The notes under the pieces are model-generated. The model was given only the letters and a program-made list of their open reading frames with translations. It made no database searches and had not been told where the DNA came from. Shown piece by piece: positions 1 to 9,378 of a stretch of DNA of 64,000 bases; position 1 is the first letter of the stretch; each line of letters opens with the position of its first letter. The translations under genes were made by a program, and so were the position numbers. Source of the stretch: Shewanella gelidimarina (GTDB lineage: Bacteria; Pseudomonadota; Gammaproteobacteria; Enterobacterales; Shewanellaceae); assembly GCF_023283945.1 (NCBI RefSeq), contig NZ_JAKIKW010000021.1:32740-96739 (forward strand). The letters run 5' to 3'.

Positions 1-470
1 TTCCCCATCGAAGTTGCCGCAATGCGTTGGAAACTATTTATAAACCAGAGTCGCGTAAGTCCAGACATGGATGTCTGGCTAGCTTTCCGGGGCAGGCCGT
101 TTCTTGGCATCCAGCCATCACGGCATTCTTAAATCCATATACATCAGATGTCCCATCGGAAGCGTTAGGCTATTTCAAATAAGTACGAGGAAGACAACTT
201 CGTCGGGGCGTCATGGTGGATGCTAGGAGGATAGGACGAGCAGCCCTTCTTGCTCGACTCTTTACAACAGAATGGGCGAAGCGCCACGACCTTGGTCAAG
301 CGCAGCTTGATGCACTTGTGGTTCCAATTGCCTGCGGCAAGCGTATGTGCAGACGCAACTGAGGCTCGCTGCTAGTACGTCCATGTAAGCTCAACGATGG
401 CATCCATGCCATCGAAGGCCTCAGCCGTATCTACACCGGGTTAGAAAAGCACAATATTTCAGCTTCAATG
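1..470. repeat. Hairpin-rich non-coding repeat, copy 1
   Basis: First of three diverged copies of a long non-coding repeat; it realigns with 527 onward at an offset of 526 bases over its first half. It contains short inverted repeats: CCAGACATGGATGTCTGG (61-78), CGAGCA/TGCTCG (237-256), a GGCG/CGCC mini-hairpin inside gggcgaagcgcc, and a perfect palindrome at 395-414 (CGATGGCAT-CC-ATGCCATCG). No open reading frame is conserved between copies. The window begins inside or at the edge of this copy, so its left boundary is unknown. Function unknown; a structured RNA or a miniature mobile element are both possible. Confidence 0.8.
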
Positions 471-526
471 CCCTTAATTTAAAAACACAAAAAGTCACAG
501 TTCCGTAAAGCTAACAGAAAACACTA

Positions 527-1060
527 ATCCCCATCGAAGTTGCCGAAATGCGTTGGAAACTCTTTATAAACCAGAGTCGTGTAAGTCCAGACATGGATGT
601 CTGGCTAGCTTTCGGGGGGCAGGTCGTTCCTTGGCATCCATGCCACCACGACATTCGTAAGTCCATTTACATCAGATGCCCCATCGGAAGCGTTAGCGAT
701 TTATCCATAAGTATGAGGCCCGTATCTAATGCATGTAACTTCGTCGGGGCGTCATGGTGGATGCAAGGAGGATAGGACGAGCAGTCCTTCTTGCTCGACT
801 CTTTACAACAGAATGGGCGAAGCGCCACGACCTTGGTCAAGTGCAGCTTGATGCACTTGTGGTTCCAATTGCCTGCGGCAGGCGTATGTACAGACGCAAC
901 GAAGGCTCGCTGGGACTATTTATCAAAGAAAGGGCCCATGTAAGCTCAACGAAGACATCTGACCTCCAAGGACGGAGGAAATGCCAAATTCTGTATGGAA
1001 CAGAATTGGCACTGTTTTCGAAGGCCTCAGCCGCATCTACACTGGGTTATAAAAGCGCAA
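527..1060. repeat. Hairpin-rich non-coding repeat, copy 2
   Basis: Second and most complete copy. It keeps the hairpin at 587-604 in the same sequence as copy 1. Between the shared flanks catgtaagctcaacga and cgaaggcctcagcc it carries different hairpins from copy 1: CCTCC/GGAGG at 963-977 and TGCCAAATTCTG/CAGAATTGGCA at 982-1011. Reading frames of 75 and 136 codons run through it, but they match no family I know and are not preserved in the other copies, so I treat them as chance. The tail to about 1130 is specific to this copy. Confidence 0.8.
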
Positions 1061-1135
1061 ACTCTCAGCATTTGAGTTTTCAATATTCAGATACTAAAGC
1101 CAACAACCAATTCAGAGCTGATTGGTTACACCAAC

Positions 1136-1420
1136 TCCCCATCGGAGTTGCCGAAGTACGTTGAAGAAATAGCCGTAATGCCCACACAGACGTGGGCATA
1201 GCTTTCGCGGGACAGGCCGTTCCTTGGCATCCATGCCATCACGGCATTCGTAAATCCATTTACATCAGATGTCCCATCGGAAGCATTAGGCTATTTCGAA
1301 TAAGTATGAGGAAGACAACTTCGTCTGGGGCGCTGAGGGATTGACTCTTATGAAATCAAGAGCGGGGACAAGCGCTTGCCCCCTTGGCTCCGGTGTGGGC
1401 GAAGCGCCACGACTTTGACT
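1136..1420. repeat. Hairpin-rich non-coding repeat, copy 3 (shorter)
   Basis: Third copy, starting with the same ccccatcg-agttgccga boundary. At the first hairpin position it has TGCCCACACAGACGTGGGCA (1179-1198) in place of the copy 1/2 hairpin, yet the tagctttc downstream flank is the same. At the central position it has CTCTT/AAGAG and a GGGG-A-CAAGCGCTTG-CCCC palindrome (1364-1382), again followed by the common gggcgaagcgccacgac. It ends before the downstream part seen in copies 1 and 2, about 40 bases from the 3' end of the lipocalin gene. Confidence 0.78.
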
Positions 1421-1460
1421 TTTTTAAAAGCAGAGTAATTTCATGCACGCTTGCATAAAC

Positions 1461-1973
1461 CTAAACCTGTTTAACCCAAATAATCTGCTCAACGCTAAAC
1501 CCAAGCTGTTTAGCCTGCTCAGTAAACTGCTGTTTGAGCGCATCACTCACCTCTGGTGTACGTGACAGAAACCAAAGATAATCACGGTTATAACTGGTAA
1601 TAAAGGCATATTGGTAACCCTCTTTATCAAGCTCATACACCACGTATGAACCATAAAATGGCCCAAAGAAAGACACTTTTAAATAACCAATACTCTCATC
1701 ATCAACAAAGAATGCTTTACCGTCAGCGCTATTCCAAATCTGCTCTTCGGTTTTAAACCCTCGATTGGTGACTTTAACGCCACCATCTTCACGCATCTCG
1801 TAGTTAGCGGTAACTTGCTCCATACCACGCTCAAAACTATGGTCAAGCCGCGCGATCTCATACCAAGTGCCTAAGTATTTAGGCAGTTCAAACTCACCGA
1901 CAGGCTCAATGCCTTTTGGCAGACTAGTACACGCAGATAATAAAAAGACCGTTAACACTAACCATAATCGCAT
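1461..1973 (-). CDS. blc: Outer-membrane lipocalin Blc
   Basis: Bacterial lipocalin, a small outer-membrane lipoprotein thought to bind or move lipids such as lysophospholipids. The 170-residue product has a lipoprotein signal with lipobox LSAC (Cys15). It then has the lipocalin signature around LGTWYEIARLDHSFERG and the later YRDYLWFLSRTP-type segment typical of Blc. Length fits the family. The ATG is preceded by AAGGA nine bases upstream. It stands alone, with the repeat region downstream and the ABC exporter upstream in the same direction. Confidence 0.93.
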   Translation of the reverse strand: MRLWLVLTVFLLSACTSLPKGIEPVGEFELPKYLGTWYEIARLDHSFERGMEQVTANYEMREDGGVKVTNRGFKTEEQIWNSADGKAFFVDDESIGYLKVSFFGPFYGSYVVYELDKEGYQYAFITSYNRDYLWFLSRTPEVSDALKQQFTEQAKQLGFSVEQIIWVKQV

Positions 1974-2092
1974 AAATGAGTTCCTTTAAATTTGAGCAAT
2001 AAACGCGTTAAAAACCAGTACGTTCATCGCTAGCGTAAAGTTCACTGTGATGGTAATAATCGGCCGCAATAGAAGATTAATGCTAGAGCGTA

Positions 2093-3976
2093 TTAACTCG
2101 ATAACCCCACAGCATCATCTGTAAGTAGCTGTAGACTGGCAAACTCACGATAAAGCTCACTGCTTTGCATTAACTCTTTATGGGTGCCACTTGCCACTAC
2201 CAGTCCCTTCTCTAGCACTAAAATACGATCAGCATTGATAACCGTTGCCAATCGATGGGCAATAATCAAAGTGGTTTTATTCACCATTAGCCTGTCTAGC
2301 GCTTGTTTTACTTTTTGCTCACTGATGGCGTCGAGTGCACTCGTGGCTTCGTCCAGCAGTAAAATCGGTCGGTCAGCAAGAATAGCGCGAGCAATAGCGA
2401 TGCGTTGCTTTTGTCCACCAGACAAACGAACACCCCGCTCACCTAAATAGGTTTGATAGCCGTCGGTAAACTCAGCTATAAACTCATCGGCTCTGGCGGC
2501 AATACAGGCTTGTTTCACTTCAGCTTCGGTGGCATCCAAACGTCCATAACGCACATTTTCCAGTACACTGCTGGCAAAAATAACCGACTCTTGTGGCACC
2601 AAGGCATATTGCTGGCGCAAGGATTGAGGGCTTAACTTAGCGATATCAACACCGTCTAATTCAATGCTACCGCTTTTTAACACATAGAAACGTTGCAGTA
2701 GTTCGAACAAAGTACTTTTACCGGCACCGCTCGCCCCGACCAATGCAACCCGTTCGGCTGGCTTGATGTGAATGTCTAAGCCTTGGATGACATCACTCTC
2801 TCCGTCTTGCTCAATGCCGCCCTCGCGAATATTGCTGTAAGCAAATCGCACTTGCTTTAACTGCAGTTCGCCGCGCACCAACGCTGGTAACGACAGCGGT
2901 TCGGCCACAGTCGGAATATCAATCGGAGTTTCCACTAACTCAATAAGGCGCTCAGTTGCACCTGCAGCGCGTTGAATTTCGCCGATCACTTCGCTAATGG
3001 TTGCCACAGAACCTGCCACCATCACCGCATAAAACATAAAGGCTGATAGCTCACCGCTGGTGATACTGCCATTCATCACATCGTGTGCGCCAACCCAGGT
3101 GACTAACGCTATCGCCAAGATGCTCAAAAACATCACTAACGAAATTAAAATAGAGCGATACTTTATTCGCCCTTTGGCGGCGTCCATAATCGCTTCGACC
3201 CGATCATTGAATAGCGCTCGATCTCTGTCTTCATGGGAATAGGCCTGCACGGTGTGGATCTCATGTAGCGTTTCATCGACATAAGCGCCTAAGTCACCCA
3301 CTTTGTCTTGGCTTTTACGCGACAAGTCGCGCACCTTACGGCCGAAAAAGAAGATAGGGCCCAACACCATAGGGACTGCGAGTAGCACTAATCCTGTCAT
3401 TTTAAGACTGGTTATTGCCATCATGACAATGCCACCAATCACAGTCACGCTGGCTCTCAGTGCCATCGACAAACTTTGACCGACCACCGATTGCAACAAC
3501 GTAGAATCGGCCGTAAAGCGTGAAATAACCTCACCGGTGCGCAGTTTTGCGTAAAATCCAGGCGAGAGTTTGAGTAGATGGTCATACACTTTCAAACGAA
3601 TATCGGCGCTAACGCGTTCACCTAACCAAGTCATTAAGTAGAAACGGCAAAAAATGGCGCTACTGCTGAGCGCGGTGATCCCAACCACCAGTAAAATAAT
3701 TTCATTAAGGCGTGAACCATTGTCTTGCAAAAAGCCTTCATCGACCATTAAGCGCACGCCTTGTCCCAGCGACAGCCAAGCGAGTGAACCAATAAAGAGG
3801 AAGATAATGGCGGCTATCACCTTAACGCGATAGGGTTTTAAAAAAGCACCAATCCATGGCAAAACGGCGCGATGGCTAACATGTGGCTTATTCGTCGCAG
3901 TGTTTTCAAGCAGCGCTTTACTTGGCGCAGTGGTCTCGGCGGTCTTTGATGAGACAGAAGATACTGATTGGCTCAA
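2093..3976 (-). CDS. ABC exporter, fused permease-ATPase (MsbA-like half transporter)
   Basis: Half-size ABC exporter of 627 residues that would act as a homodimer in the inner membrane. The N-terminal part (about 40-330) has six predicted membrane segments. The C-terminal ATPase shows Walker A GASGAGKST, signature LSGGQKQR, Walker B ILLLDEATSALD and the H-loop IIAHRLAT. It starts at TTG with AGGA seven bases upstream; no better ATG lies near. The substrate cannot be told from sequence; lipid, drug or peptide export are all possible. It lies downstream of hugZ, but a terminator-like hairpin at about 4014-4038 separates them, so a role in haem traffic is only a guess. Confidence 0.9.
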   Translation of the reverse strand: MSQSVSSVSSKTAETTAPSKALLENTATNKPHVSHRAVLPWIGAFLKPYRVKVIAAIIFLFIGSLAWLSLGQGVRLMVDEGFLQDNGSRLNEIILLVVGITALSSSAIFCRFYLMTWLGERVSADIRLKVYDHLLKLSPGFYAKLRTGEVISRFTADSTLLQSVVGQSLSMALRASVTVIGGIVMMAITSLKMTGLVLLAVPMVLGPIFFFGRKVRDLSRKSQDKVGDLGAYVDETLHEIHTVQAYSHEDRDRALFNDRVEAIMDAAKGRIKYRSILISLVMFLSILAIALVTWVGAHDVMNGSITSGELSAFMFYAVMVAGSVATISEVIGEIQRAAGATERLIELVETPIDIPTVAEPLSLPALVRGELQLKQVRFAYSNIREGGIEQDGESDVIQGLDIHIKPAERVALVGASGAGKSTLFELLQRFYVLKSGSIELDGVDIAKLSPQSLRQQYALVPQESVIFASSVLENVRYGRLDATEAEVKQACIAARADEFIAEFTDGYQTYLGERGVRLSGGQKQRIAIARAILADRPILLLDEATSALDAISEQKVKQALDRLMVNKTTLIIAHRLATVINADRILVLEKGLVVASGTHKELMQSSELYREFASLQLLTDDAVGLSS

Positions 3977-4013
3977 TGAAGTGTCCTAAATTTTAATGTA
4001 AACAACATTAGAA

Positions 4014-4038
4014 TAACAAAACCCGCATGAGAGCGGGC
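4014..4038 (-). terminator. Probable terminator of the hug operon
   Basis: On the minus strand GCCCGC-TCTCAT-GCGGGT is followed by TTTTGTT, a short GC stem with a U-rich tail. It lies between hugZ and the ABC exporter. The stem is only six pairs, one of them G-U. Confidence 0.5.
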
Positions 4039-4127
4039 AATGTTTATAGAAAAGCTTTGTATGAGAGTATGTTCCTCTAAACTTGCGCTTAAGGCTTATC
4101 TCTGCACGGCATTTGCCGCATTCGTCA

Positions 4128-4676
4128 TTAACTTATCGTGTCAGCAAGTTCCGCTTTAGGCGTGCCATGGTGGCCGTCACGTTTCCAATTTACATCTAAA
4201 AGCTCTGAACCAGAAAGACTAAAGGCTTGGCCAAATCCCTTTACATATAATCCATGATGAGGGTTAAGTTTAAACAAGTTAAAGTCGGTCAGGGCCGCTA
4301 AATTATCAATCATCTCGCCAAAGCGGGCAGACAATGCCGCTACGCCTTTAGTAAAGGTCTCGCTATCTCGTGCAACAAGCTCTGCAGTGGCATCAAAGGT
4401 GAGTCGCTTACGGGCAAATACTGACTTTGCTTCTGATTCATCTTCAAGCAACATAACAGACAGCTTATTAGATGCTTTAAGGTTAGTGCCATGGCGTGCA
4501 AGTTCACTGACCAGAATATAAAAACCATCGTCAGCCAAGGCAAAAGGCGCATAGCTGGCATTGGGCACGCCATTGGCATCTTGGGTGGCTAGCTGCAGGG
4601 TTGAACGGGCAGCTTTAAACGCTTCTATTTCAGGTAATAGCTTCTCACGTAATCTTTGTTCTTTTACAGTCGTCAT
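4128..4676 (-). CDS. hugZ: Haem utilisation protein HugZ/HutZ
   Basis: Cytoplasmic haem-binding protein of the HugZ/HutZ family (split-barrel, flavin-reductase-like fold), implicated in haem breakdown or storage. It has 182 residues. The segment LNPHHGLYVKGFGQAFSL near the C-terminus carries the His-Gly and VxGFGxA pattern typical of HutZ. The N-terminal half has the FMN-barrel-like stretch with SYAPFAL. It is third in a minus-strand run receptor-hugX-hugZ, 90 bases after hugX, so it is probably controlled from the Fur box near 7540. Family assignment is strong; the exact enzymatic activity of these proteins differs between species. Confidence 0.92.
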   Translation of the reverse strand: MTTVKEQRLREKLLPEIEAFKAARSTLQLATQDANGVPNASYAPFALADDGFYILVSELARHGTNLKASNKLSVMLLEDESEAKSVFARKRLTFDATAELVARDSETFTKGVAALSARFGEMIDNLAALTDFNLFKLNPHHGLYVKGFGQAFSLSGSELLDVNWKRDGHHGTPKAELADTIS

Positions 4677-4766
4677 TGCTCGGCTCTCTTATTTTTTAAG
4701 TGGCTAGATGCCACATATCAGGTGCTAGGTCGTATTGACGACCAGCGAGGTTATAGGCATGAGTCG

Positions 4767-5279
4767 CTAGGCGGTCGCGGTTTGTAGCTCTGCTTTTAGC
4801 GCATTAAAACGGGCGACTTGCTCAGGTAGTAACACTCGCTTCTTATCTCGGCCTAAATACACCTTGAACACCACTTCGCCTTGTCCGCCGAAGAAGTTAA
4901 TGGAATGGCTCTCGCTGCCTCTAAACGGTTTGCTTATCAGTGCTATTGCACTAATGTCATCCAGCTTTAAATGCCCGTGTAGTCCCTCGCCTTTAGTGAT
5001 GAGATTATAATAACCATGGGCATACTTCCCTTTCGGGAAAGCACCTTTAAACTCAAAGATACTGCCAGAGACTGACACAATCGTGGTCATGTTGCCCCAC
5101 TCTGGCAGCGACGTTAATAAGCTGTCTTTTTCAGTGATAGGCAGTAGCGCAAGCTGATCAACCGGCAATGCTGACACCACTTCAAACTCACTAATCTTGA
5201 GTTCTACGGCAATTTGGCTGGGCATTGCCGCGGGGTTATCGATTAAATGCTGGCGAATGGTTTCAATGGTCGTTGACAT
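4767..5279 (-). CDS. hugX: Haem carrier protein HugX/HutX
   Basis: Intracellular haem-utilisation protein of the HutX/HugX family, believed to carry haem to its HutZ/HugZ partner. From the ATG chosen here it has 170 residues. That start has GGAG seven bases upstream, while a 14-residue upstream extension has no ribosome site. Conserved features are the central segments FEFKGAFPKGKYAHGYYN and ESHSINFFGGQGEVVFKVY followed by GRDKKRVL. It sits between the receptor and hugZ, an arrangement known from other marine gammaproteobacteria. Confidence 0.92.
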   Translation of the reverse strand: MSTTIETIRQHLIDNPAAMPSQIAVELKISEFEVVSALPVDQLALLPITEKDSLLTSLPEWGNMTTIVSVSGSIFEFKGAFPKGKYAHGYYNLITKGEGLHGHLKLDDISAIALISKPFRGSESHSINFFGGQGEVVFKVYLGRDKKRVLLPEQVARFNALKAELQTATA

Positions 5280-5358
5280 GGAATATCTCCAAAATATTAA
5301 AATGGCAAAGAGGCTAATCATTACTGACTTAGCCTCCGGGTTAATTGTTTAGCTTTGT

Positions 5359-7410
5359 TTAGAAGCTATAACGCGCCGACAATTTATAGTTCCGTCCCTG
5401 TTCATACAGAGTTTGCCACGCTTGTTGATATTCCTCATCACCGATATTTTCTACTGCAAAGTCGACTCTTAGCCCTTCAAAAGTGCCCATAGCAGGTTCC
5501 CATGCCACGTATAGATCCCACAGTTTGTAAGAATCGTATGACTCGGTGTAATCGCTAGGTAACTGATCTTGCTCTGCTACGTAGGTAAAACGAGTACCAA
5601 ACTTCATGTCACCTTCCATGATGGCTTGCGACACATCGAAGCCGAGCTTTTTAGCTGGAACGTTGGTGAGGTAATCTCCTTCGGTCTTATCTTTGCCTTC
5701 TGTTTGGCCGTAATTAAAGCTAACTCGCGTCTGCTCATAGCGGTAACGAGTACTAAATTCAAAACCAGTGAGTTTAGCTTCATCAACGTTGTCCCATGAG
5801 GTTGTTTGCTCAAAGCCAGGAATGCCCATTAGTGGGTTAGAGACTGATTGTTCGATAAAATCATCAACATCATTTCTAAACACGTTTAAGGTAATCGCTA
5901 ACTCATCATCACCGGCAAGTTCAGAGAAACGAAGATCAGCTTTAATCTCCTTGTTTTGGGCTTTTTCAGCTTGCAAATCTGGATTGATTTCAAAGGTATT
6001 ACAGAGCCCACCGGGCAAGAATCCCGGAATAGGAGGAATACAGTAATGCGTACCTGTTGAGTACATCTCTTCAATGCTTGGGGCACGGAACGCTTGGTCA
6101 AATCGCGCGCTTAGGGTTAACCATTCCGTGGTGGTCCAAACCAATCCTATTGACGGCGAAAATGCATTGTCATCAGATTGCGCGTTAAGGTTGTTACTTT
6201 CATTTTTAAACGCGTCGTAACGCACAGCGGCGTCAACAGACCAGTTTTCACTTAAGCTGATATCGGCGCGGGTAAAGGCGCCCCAGACCGTGGTTTCGCC
6301 GTCAATATCGTCAGGGCGTTGGCCAGTTTGACCGCTGTCATCACGTACCGTTTTAATTGAATCTTTGTAGCCATCAATACCATAGGTCAGCACAGTATTG
6401 GAAAATTTAGAGCTATTATTGATACTAAATCCAAGCGTGTCGTATTCGGTGCTATCAACTTGGTTTTTAGTGACCCTGTCTTCATCGTAATCGGTACCAT
6501 TCCAATAGAAGGTAGCATTAAGATCGAGATAGTGATTATCCGTTGGGTTTAAGCTGTAATCCAAGGTCACATTTTGATCATTGGTTTTGCGCTTAACCAA
6601 AGGCACTGAACTGCCAACATTAGTCGTCGGATTACTCGGTACCAGCTCATCAATTTTAGAAAAACGGGTAGACAGTTGCAGACGTTGATCATCTGTCGGT
6701 TGCCAACCAAATTTCGCTAAGCCGCTGGTTCCCTCTGAAGCACTGTTTTCAAGCGTCTGATCATTACCCACTTTGATGTTGTTACTGTCGTAATAACTAC
6801 CGTTTAGCAGCCAATCAACGCTTCCAGCATCAGCGGTATCTGCTAAGCCGTAGATTGCACCACTGGTTTTAGCGCGATCGCCGTTGGTTTCGAAACCTTG
6901 CTTAATGTAGCCACCAAAGGTGTCTTCCTCTTCCAGAAAGTCCTGCGCAGATTTGGTGTTTTGCGCCACGACGCCGCCTATAGCGCCACTGCCCCAAAGG
7001 CTACTGGCTGGACCACGCACCACTTCAATAGAACTCAGTAGTTCAGGGTCCATAAAGTAAGTGCCGCGATGGCCAGAACTGGTATTTTGACGCGCGCCGT
7101 CAATCGTTTGCAATACTCGCTGACCGCCTAAACCACGAATTTCAACCCCTTGAGATGATGCGCGAGGGCCATTTGAGACATTAACATTGGCTACATTCTT
7201 AAGCGCCTGCGCAACCGATGCAGGTTGTTGTTCCTGCAACTGCTCTTCAGAGATCACTGCGACAGAGCGGCTGGTTTCAGACACTTTTTCACTCACGCGA
7301 GTGGCCGAGACCAATACTTCATCAAATTCGGTAACTTGCTTTACTGGCTCTGCATATACACTGGAGCTAAGAGCCATTGCCATAGCGACGACGAGCGGCT
7401 TCTTGTTCAT
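5359..7410 (-). CDS. hugA: TonB-dependent outer-membrane haem receptor HugA
   Basis: Outer-membrane receptor of 683 residues that takes up haem or haem proteins. The signal peptide ends near AYA/VYA-EPV, followed by the TonB box and plug (FDEVLVSATRVSE, then GGQRVLQTIDGARQ). The diagnostic FRAP motif lies at residue 441, a conserved His at 455 and NPDL at 476. This is the FRAP-His-NPxL arrangement of bacterial haem receptors. The protein ends in an aromatic beta-signal, ARYSF. A GAGG site lies about eight bases before the ATG. First gene of the minus-strand operon; the shared upstream region holds a near-consensus Fur box. The symbol could equally be hutA or hmuR. Confidence 0.94.
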   Translation of the reverse strand: MNKKPLVVAMAMALSSSVYAEPVKQVTEFDEVLVSATRVSEKVSETSRSVAVISEEQLQEQQPASVAQALKNVANVNVSNGPRASSQGVEIRGLGGQRVLQTIDGARQNTSSGHRGTYFMDPELLSSIEVVRGPASSLWGSGAIGGVVAQNTKSAQDFLEEEDTFGGYIKQGFETNGDRAKTSGAIYGLADTADAGSVDWLLNGSYYDSNNIKVGNDQTLENSASEGTSGLAKFGWQPTDDQRLQLSTRFSKIDELVPSNPTTNVGSSVPLVKRKTNDQNVTLDYSLNPTDNHYLDLNATFYWNGTDYDEDRVTKNQVDSTEYDTLGFSINNSSKFSNTVLTYGIDGYKDSIKTVRDDSGQTGQRPDDIDGETTVWGAFTRADISLSENWSVDAAVRYDAFKNESNNLNAQSDDNAFSPSIGLVWTTTEWLTLSARFDQAFRAPSIEEMYSTGTHYCIPPIPGFLPGGLCNTFEINPDLQAEKAQNKEIKADLRFSELAGDDELAITLNVFRNDVDDFIEQSVSNPLMGIPGFEQTTSWDNVDEAKLTGFEFSTRYRYEQTRVSFNYGQTEGKDKTEGDYLTNVPAKKLGFDVSQAIMEGDMKFGTRFTYVAEQDQLPSDYTESYDSYKLWDLYVAWEPAMGTFEGLRVDFAVENIGDEEYQQAWQTLYEQGRNYKLSARYSF

Positions 7411-7533
7411 GTTTCAATCCTCAAGGTAAGTTTATGGGGTAGCGACAACAACTCATTTAGTCCATTAATTGTGCAGATTCGAACACCCTATCTATTATTT
7501 TTGGCACTTTACCTGAGAAAAAAACATAGATCA

Positions 7534-7552
7534 AATGAAAATCATTATCATT
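7534..7552. promoter_or_regulatory. Fur box between hugA and tonB
   Basis: AATGAAAATCATTATCATT matches the 19-base Fur consensus GATAATGATAATCATTATC in its central and right half. It lies about 125 bases from the hugA start and 160 bases from tonB, so one site could serve both divergent units. Iron repression is inferred from this match and the haem-uptake genes on each side. Confidence 0.8.
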
Positions 7553-7713
7553 TGCGATCCTCTTACGATTCGTATATCGTATTGGTAACTTGTTGAGACT
7601 ATGACATGTAACCTTTTGTAAATTATGTATATTGTAAGCTTTGTAAAGTTTACTGCAGCATAAAAAAACACTTAGGGATATTGCTGTAGTGATGATTGAA
7701 AAAGAAAACGGCC

Positions 7714-8418
7714 ATGACTCCTAAACGATATTTTGCTTTTGGTTGCTTAACCCTATTGATCCAAGGGGGGGTACTCGCCTCGCAAAATAGTGAAGCAACA
7801 ATCCAGCTAAGCTCAGGCTCTGCTATGGGTTCCAATCAGGCGGTTAATCTGTCTATTGCGATGCAAGCCAGCCAAGCGCCAGCAAGTGAAACGGCTACAC
7901 CTAAGGCTAAGGCGGTTAAAAAGCTTGAGCCAAAGCCCGTCGTAAAGAAGGCTGCAAAACCGATAGCAGAAATCGCGGCTAAGCCTAAACCCGTTGCCAA
8001 GCAACTGCCGACGGAGACCGCAAAAACGCTAGCCAGCAAGGTGGAAAAGGTTGTTGAAAAGCAGCCGCAAAAGCCGAGCAGCCAGCAATTGGCTCACAAT
8101 CAAGCTCAAGCAAAAGCTAAGCAAGGGGTAAGTAAGCAATCCGTTGCGCTAAACCAGCCGACTTTTGCTGCCCCGCCCGCTCAGCCTCACTACCCTAAGA
8201 AAGCCCGTAAACGCGGTTTTCAAGGCACTGCGACTATCGAAGTGATGTTCAATCAGGTCGGCGAGCAAATATCACTCACCTTGGTGGATAGTTCAGGTTA
8301 CCGATTACTCGATAAAGCTGCGCTTAACGCTGTAGAAAAGTGGCAGTTTTCTGCGCCCTCACCGCAAACCGCTTACGCCTATACCGTGCGAGTGCCGGTT
8401 AAATTTGAGCTGAACTAA
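7714..8418 (+). CDS. tonB: Energy transducer TonB of the haem system
   Basis: Periplasm-spanning TonB protein that passes proton-motive energy from ExbB-ExbD to outer-membrane receptors. It has 234 residues from ATG 7714; a TTG at 7696 in frame would add six residues, and neither has a clear ribosome site. It has an N-terminal hydrophobic anchor, then a long Lys/Pro/Ala-rich spacer (KPKPV, KPVVKK repeats). The C-terminal TonB domain contains PHYPKKARKRGFQGTA and a closing VRVPVKFELN. Its position before exbB and exbD and opposite the receptor marks it as the dedicated haem TonB. Confidence 0.9.
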   Translation: MTPKRYFAFGCLTLLIQGGVLASQNSEATIQLSSGSAMGSNQAVNLSIAMQASQAPASETATPKAKAVKKLEPKPVVKKAAKPIAEIAAKPKPVAKQLPTETAKTLASKVEKVVEKQPQKPSSQQLAHNQAQAKAKQGVSKQSVALNQPTFAAPPAQPHYPKKARKRGFQGTATIEVMFNQVGEQISLTLVDSSGYRLLDKAALNAVEKWQFSAPSPQTAYAYTVRVPVKFELN

Positions 8419-8604
8419 ATCTGAATTCAAGCCGAGCGTGTAAACCCATCGCGCTAGGCACAGCTTATTCCAACTGCCCTTCTAGGAGTGAGAGGCCGCT
8501 TAACTTCAATCGCAGTGTGATTAAAGTTAACCCGTGCGTTTTAGGGACATGCCACCAACACCGTTAATACCAGGCGATAAATGCTTATCGCAGAGGAAAA
8601 GTAA

Positions 8605-9378
8605 ATGTCTCAACCGCTAACGCCATCACTATCTCAAGGGTTGTCTCAGCCTTTATACCAACAACTTTCAGAACAACTTGGCTACCTAACTTGGCCGCTG
8701 TTTATCTGCGCTTTTGTAGCCTTAATGATCATTCTCGAACGACTCGCGCTTGTGCTATATGAGTTGCCTAAACGGGATAGTTGGTTGACTCAACTACGCC
8801 AACAAGCTCGCAGTGCGACCCCAGAGCAGCGCCAACAATTAATGGCACAGATAAGCCAAGGCCGCAGCATGCTGGCTAAAGGCACCGCGCTACTGCTAAG
8901 CCATAGCGATCAAAACCGCCTAATGCGCGAAGAGATCGTCAGTCTCTGGCTCGTGAAGCAAAAAAGTAAACTATTGTCTGGCCTAAAAATATTACAGGTT
9001 ATCGGAATTATCACCCCGCTACTTGGGCTGTTAGGGACGGTTCTCGGGCTGATTGAGATGTTCAACCAGCTTGGGTTATCGGACGGTCCAGTCACTCCAT
9101 CGCAGCTTGCATCAGGTCTTGGCTTAGCGATGAACACCACCGCTGCTGGTCTTATTATTGCGGTTCCGGCGATCACTATGGCGCACCTATTGACCCTTTG
9201 GGCCGAGAGACGCTGCAATAAAATCACTCATGTATTGAACCTACTCAATTTGTGGCTTGAGGGCTTTGATCAAGCCTTAAGTATCGGCAGCGATACCGCC
9301 GCGCAGCTATGCAGCAAAGCGGCTACCTGTAAAGAAGCCAGCTGCCAATCAGCGACAACGCTGGCGGAGCCAAGCTGA
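8605..9378 (+). CDS. exbB: Proton channel subunit ExbB (MotA/TolQ family)
   Basis: Inner-membrane subunit of the TonB motor. The 257-residue product has three hydrophobic segments (around 30-52, 130-150 and 175-195). The family core includes GIITPLLGLLGTVLGLIEMF and GLAMNTTAAGLIIAVPAI. AGAGGA sits upstream of the ATG. The stop overlaps the exbD start by one base, so the two subunits are probably translationally coupled. The C-terminus carries an extra Cys-rich tail (AAQLCSKAATCKEASC) that I do not recognise from ExbB generally. The 186 bases between tonB and exbB show no convincing gene. Confidence 0.93.
   Translation: MSQPLTPSLSQGLSQPLYQQLSEQLGYLTWPLFICAFVALMIILERLALVLYELPKRDSWLTQLRQQARSATPEQRQQLMAQISQGRSMLAKGTALLLSHSDQNRLMREEIVSLWLVKQKSKLLSGLKILQVIGIITPLLGLLGTVLGLIEMFNQLGLSDGPVTPSQLASGLGLAMNTTAAGLIIAVPAITMAHLLTLWAERRCNKITHVLNLLNLWLEGFDQALSIGSDTAAQLCSKAATCKEASCQSATTLAEPS

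Noticed and set aside
548..1164. Two overlapping reading frames of 75 and 136 codons
   Set aside because: They lie wholly in repeat copy 2, are not preserved in copies 1 and 3, and the products have no recognisable family or ribosome site.
1..1440. CRISPR array or integron cassette array
   Set aside because: The units are about 530-610 bases with internal variation, not short regular repeats with spacers. There is no cas or integrase gene, and I see no cassette genes.
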